Shown here in pieces: positions 61,547-64,000 of a stretch of 64,000 bases of DNA. A model generated the notes under the pieces. It searched no databases and was not told where the DNA came from. It saw only the letters and a list, made by a program, of their open reading frames with translations. Origin of the DNA: CAZXGD01 sp046350455 (GTDB taxonomy: Bacteria > Planctomycetota > Phycisphaerae > Phycisphaerales > SM1A02); assembly GCA_046350455.1 (NCBI GenBank), contig JAXMAM010000005.1:62001-126000 (forward strand). Direction: 5' to 3'. The stretch's first letter is position 1; every line of letters begins with the position of its first letter. Made by a program: the position numbers and the translations under genes.

Positions 61547-62380
61547 ATGTACATCGACCCCCACATCCACATGGTCAGCCGCACCACGGACGACTACGTC
61601 CGCATGGCGCGCGCCGGCTGCGTGGCCATCACCGAACCAGCCTTCTGGGCTGGCTACGACCGCAGCAGCCCCGCTGGCTTCTTTGACTACTTCCGCCAGC
61701 TCACTGAGCATGAACCACGCCGCGCCGCGCAGTACGGCATCCGCCACCACACCTGGCTCTGCATCAACCCCAAGGAGGCGGAGGACCCTGGCTTTGCGCG
61801 GGAAGTCATCGCGCTCATCCCCAAGTTTCTGCAGTGCGGCAACGTGCTTGGCATCGGCGAGATCGGCCTGAACAAGAACAGCCGCAACGAGCTCCAGGTG
61901 CTGCACGAACACCTCCAGCTTGCCAGCGACCACAACCTGATGGTGCTGGTGCACACGCCGCACCTGGAGGACAAGCTGAAGGGCACGCGCCTGATCCTGG
62001 ACGCCATTGCTGGCTTCAGCAAGCTGGACCCAGGCCGCGTGCTGATTGACCACGTGGAGGAGCACACCGCCAAGCTGGTGCTGGACCGCGGCTTCTGGTG
62101 CGGCATGACGCTGTACCCGGACACCAAGTGCACGCCGCAGCGCGCGGTGGACATCATCGAGATGTACGGTTCCGAACGCATCTGGATGAACAGCGCTGGC
62201 GACTGGGGGCACAGCGACCCGCTGGCTGTGGCCAAGGCGCAGATGGAGATGCGCCGCCGCGGACACCTGGAGGCGCTGGTGCGCAAGGTGACCTTTGACA
62301 ATCCCCGCACCTTCCTCTCGCAGAGCCAGCGTTTCAACTGCGAGCCGCTGCGCCCCACAGCGCCCGACGTCATCCGCTAG
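61547..62380 (+). CDS. eboB: EboB-type TatD-family metal-dependent hydrolase
   Basis: A 277-residue amidohydrolase-fold protein. The N-terminal metal site DPHIHM (residues 4-9) is followed by SRTTDDYVRMARAG and ITEPAFW, characteristic of EboB rather than the TatD DNases. GIGEIGLN supplies the bridging Glu, VLVHTPH and LIDHVEEHT supply His ligands, and MNSAGDWGHSDPLAV supplies the final Asp. Together with EboD it marks a partial ebo set; eboC, eboE and eboF are not in the window. The MFS transporter starts 16 bases later. Confidence 0.85.
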   Translation: MYIDPHIHMVSRTTDDYVRMARAGCVAITEPAFWAGYDRSSPAGFFDYFRQLTEHEPRRAAQYGIRHHTWLCINPKEAEDPGFAREVIALIPKFLQCGNVLGIGEIGLNKNSRNELQVLHEHLQLASDHNLMVLVHTPHLEDKLKGTRLILDAIAGFSKLDPGRVLIDHVEEHTAKLVLDRGFWCGMTLYPDTKCTPQRAVDIIEMYGSERIWMNSAGDWGHSDPLAVAKAQMEMRRRGHLEALVRKVTFDNPRTFLSQSQRFNCEPLRPTAPDVIR

Positions 62381-62396
62381 CGCCCGCTGCTGACCC

Positions 62397-64000
62397 GTGA
62401 CGCACCAGCACTCCCAACAGAACGCGCACGCACACGTGCATGCGCATGCAGACCACCAGCCCCGGCGCTGGCTGGTCCTGCTGGCCATGACCGGCAGCCT
62501 GTCCATGATCTTTGTGGACATGACCGTGGTGGGAATCGCGCTGCCCTCCATTGGCGGCAGCCTGAACATGAACGCCGAAGGCCAGGCGTGGATCGTCACG
62601 TCGTACCTGTTGACCATGGCGTCGCTGCTGGCGCTGGGTGGAAGGCTGGGCGACCTGCTGGGCCGCGTGCCAGCGTTCATCGCAGGCGTGGTGGGCTTTG
62701 CAGCCGCCAGCGCCATCTGCGGGCTGGCGCAGGATGGCACCATGCTCATCGCAGGCCGCGTGGCGCAGGGCATCAGCGCGTGCCTCATGCAGCCAGCCTC
62801 TGGCGCGCTGGTGGTGAGCAGCTTTGCGCAGGGCGAGCGCGGCAAAGCCATGGCTGTCTATGTAGGAATCCCCCTGCTTTTCATGGCGCTGGGCCCAGCG
62901 CTGGGCGGCGTGGTGGTGCAGCAGTTTGGGTGGCGATGGGTCTTCTATCTGAACCTTCCTGTGGCGGCCATGGCGGTGCTGCTGACCGCTGTGGCGCGCC
63001 CCCACCAGGTGCGCAGCCAGGACCGCCGCATTGACTGGGCTGGCGGCGGCCTGCTGCTTCTTGGCTTGCCACCGCTGGTCTTTGGCATCCAGGAGCTGGG
63101 CGCTGCAGCGGGCGGCACGCGCAGCGCAGAGGGCGTGGAAGCCACCTCGGTGCCGGTGGCTGCAGCAGTGGGCTGCATCGTGTGGGGCGTGGTGGCGCTG
63201 GCTGTCTTTGCGCGGCACCAGTGGAACAGCGCGCGCCCGCTCCTCAAGCTGCACCTCTTTGCCAGCCGGCCCATCCTGGCCAGCGCTGTGGTCATCGCGT
63301 GCATGCAGTTTGGCATGACGGGGTTTGTCATCCAGGGCTCCATCTACGCGCGTGAGGTGCTGGGCTACTCACCCGCCAAGGCTGGCGCCAGCCTGCTGCC
63401 GCTTTTGGCGCCAGTCATCCTGATGGTGCACGTGGCTGGCCGCTGGTACGACCGCGCTGGCGTGCGCAAGCCAGTCATCACAGGCACAGCGCTGGCCACC
63501 GTGGGGCAGCTGGTGCAGGCGCTGGGCGCATGGATGCAGAACTACGCGGTCATGGCGCTGGGCATGCTGGTCATGGGCACAGGCATCGCCTTCACGCTGA
63601 GCCCCAGCAACACCGACGCGCTCAGCCGTGCGCCCTCAGAGGACCGTGGCCAGGTGAGCGGCCTGGTGCAGACGCTGCGCCAGGTGGGCGCCAGCGTGGG
63701 CCTTGCTGCGGTGGCCGCTGGCGTGCTGCTGGTGCAGTCCATGCAGGAGGCGCGCGTGTCAGAGCTCACGCATGCGCAGGTGGAGGCGCTCCGCCACGGC
63801 TTCCGGGCAGATGATCCACAGGCAGTCGAACGCGCCAACACCCAGCCAGAGGCACCGCAGGTGCGCGCCATTGTGGCCACCAGCATGGCTGCGGGCAGCC
63901 TGGTGGCGGCCGCAGCGTTCGCCGCGGCGTGCCTGACCGCCGTGCGCCTGCTGCCCACAGGCCAGCCGCTGCCGCGCGGCAGCGCTCAGCCGCCCAAGAA
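62397..64000 (+). CDS. MFS transporter, DHA2 (EmrB/QacA) family, 3' truncated by the window
   Basis: The frame is open from GTG 62397 to the window end (534 codons). A His-rich cytoplasmic N-terminus (nine His in the first 25 residues) precedes the first helix. Motif A: LGGRLGDLLGR. Motif C: GPALGGVVVQQFGWRW. At least twelve helices are visible, consistent with the 14-helix DHA2 exporters. The gene follows eboB by 16 bases and could export the product of the ebo genes, which is an inference from position. The His-rich tail may bind metal. Confidence 0.88.
   Translation, partial: MTHQHSQQNAHAHVHAHADHQPRRWLVLLAMTGSLSMIFVDMTVVGIALPSIGGSLNMNAEGQAWIVTSYLLTMASLLALGGRLGDLLGRVPAFIAGVVGFAAASAICGLAQDGTMLIAGRVAQGISACLMQPASGALVVSSFAQGERGKAMAVYVGIPLLFMALGPALGGVVVQQFGWRWVFYLNLPVAAMAVLLTAVARPHQVRSQDRRIDWAGGGLLLLGLPPLVFGIQELGAAAGGTRSAEGVEATSVPVAAAVGCIVWGVVALAVFARHQWNSARPLLKLHLFASRPILASAVVIACMQFGMTGFVIQGSIYAREVLGYSPAKAGASLLPLLAPVILMVHVAGRWYDRAGVRKPVITGTALATVGQLVQALGAWMQNYAVMALGMLVMGTGIAFTLSPSNTDALSRAPSEDRGQVSGLVQTLRQVGASVGLAAVAAGVLLVQSMQEARVSELTHAQVEALRHGFRADDPQAVERANTQPEAPQVRAIVATSMAAGSLVAAAAFAAACLTAVRLLPTGQPLPRGSAQPPK

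Noticed and set aside
1..64000. tRNA, rRNA or CRISPR loci
   Set aside because: None could be recognised while reading the window; the short intergenic gaps leave little room for them.

Overview
The window is about 64 kb of GC-rich, densely coded chromosome. It most likely comes from a planctomycete of the class Phycisphaerae. Evidence seen in the sequence: secreted proteins ending in paired dockerin-like repeats of the DLDGSGVVDGTDLGLLLGAW type, prepilin-like proteins with a C-terminal H-x9-DG motif, secreted proteins with a short C-terminal P-x-P-G/membrane helix/RRR sorting tail, an ECF sigma factor coupled to a giant membrane VIT/VWA protein, and a Cys-rich protein with an FPC...CGC...CW..CCC pattern. 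The lineage is inferred from this combination; no rRNA gene, tRNA gene or CRISPR array was seen.

Layout. 1-2.4 kb: a radical SAM protein resembling the MJ0619/tetraether-synthase group, overlapping an Lgt-like membrane protein, then a small zinc-ribbon membrane protein. 2.4-9.9 kb: acyl/branched-chain catabolism genes (leucine-type dehydrogenase, long acyl-CoA dehydrogenase, two enoyl-CoA hydratase family proteins) around two secreted proteins. 9.9-12.1 kb: the Cys-rich protein and a prepilin/dockerin pair. 12.2-18.8 kb: the VIT/VWA protein, its sigma factor and a divergent GH35-like protein. 18.8-23.6 kb: a split aldehyde dehydrogenase module, lgt and trpD. 23.6-26.2 kb: comEC. 26.2-39.4 kb: a seven-gene MoxR/DUF58/VWA operon. 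39.5-45.6 kb: mutM, a candidate oriC, dnaA, an MBL hydrolase, and an HPt / receiver-GGDEF / recO operon. 45.5-49.1 kb: M16 peptidase, PilZ-like protein, lipA and a sorted secreted protein. 49.3-54.0 kb: a frame-disrupted lamin-tail/dockerin gene and two paralogous prepilin genes that flank a 1.1-kb segment bounded by perfect 33-bp inverted repeats. 54.0-64.0 kb: glycosyltransferase, cupredoxin, a SpoU methyltransferase broken by an amber codon, htrA, eboD, a DUF4932-type metallopeptidase, a small protein, eboB, and an MFS exporter cut by the window end.

Functional themes. Cell-surface biology dominates: sorted proteins, dockerins, prepilins, cupredoxin, HtrA, secreted HExxH proteins, Lgt and the MoxR/VWA operon. 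The most unusual points are the inverted-repeat element and its degenerate in-frame copy at the 3' end of the leucine dehydrogenase gene, the amber codon in the SpoU catalytic motif, the radical SAM/Lgt-like pair, the sigma factor/VIT-VWA pair, and the partial ebo gene set.
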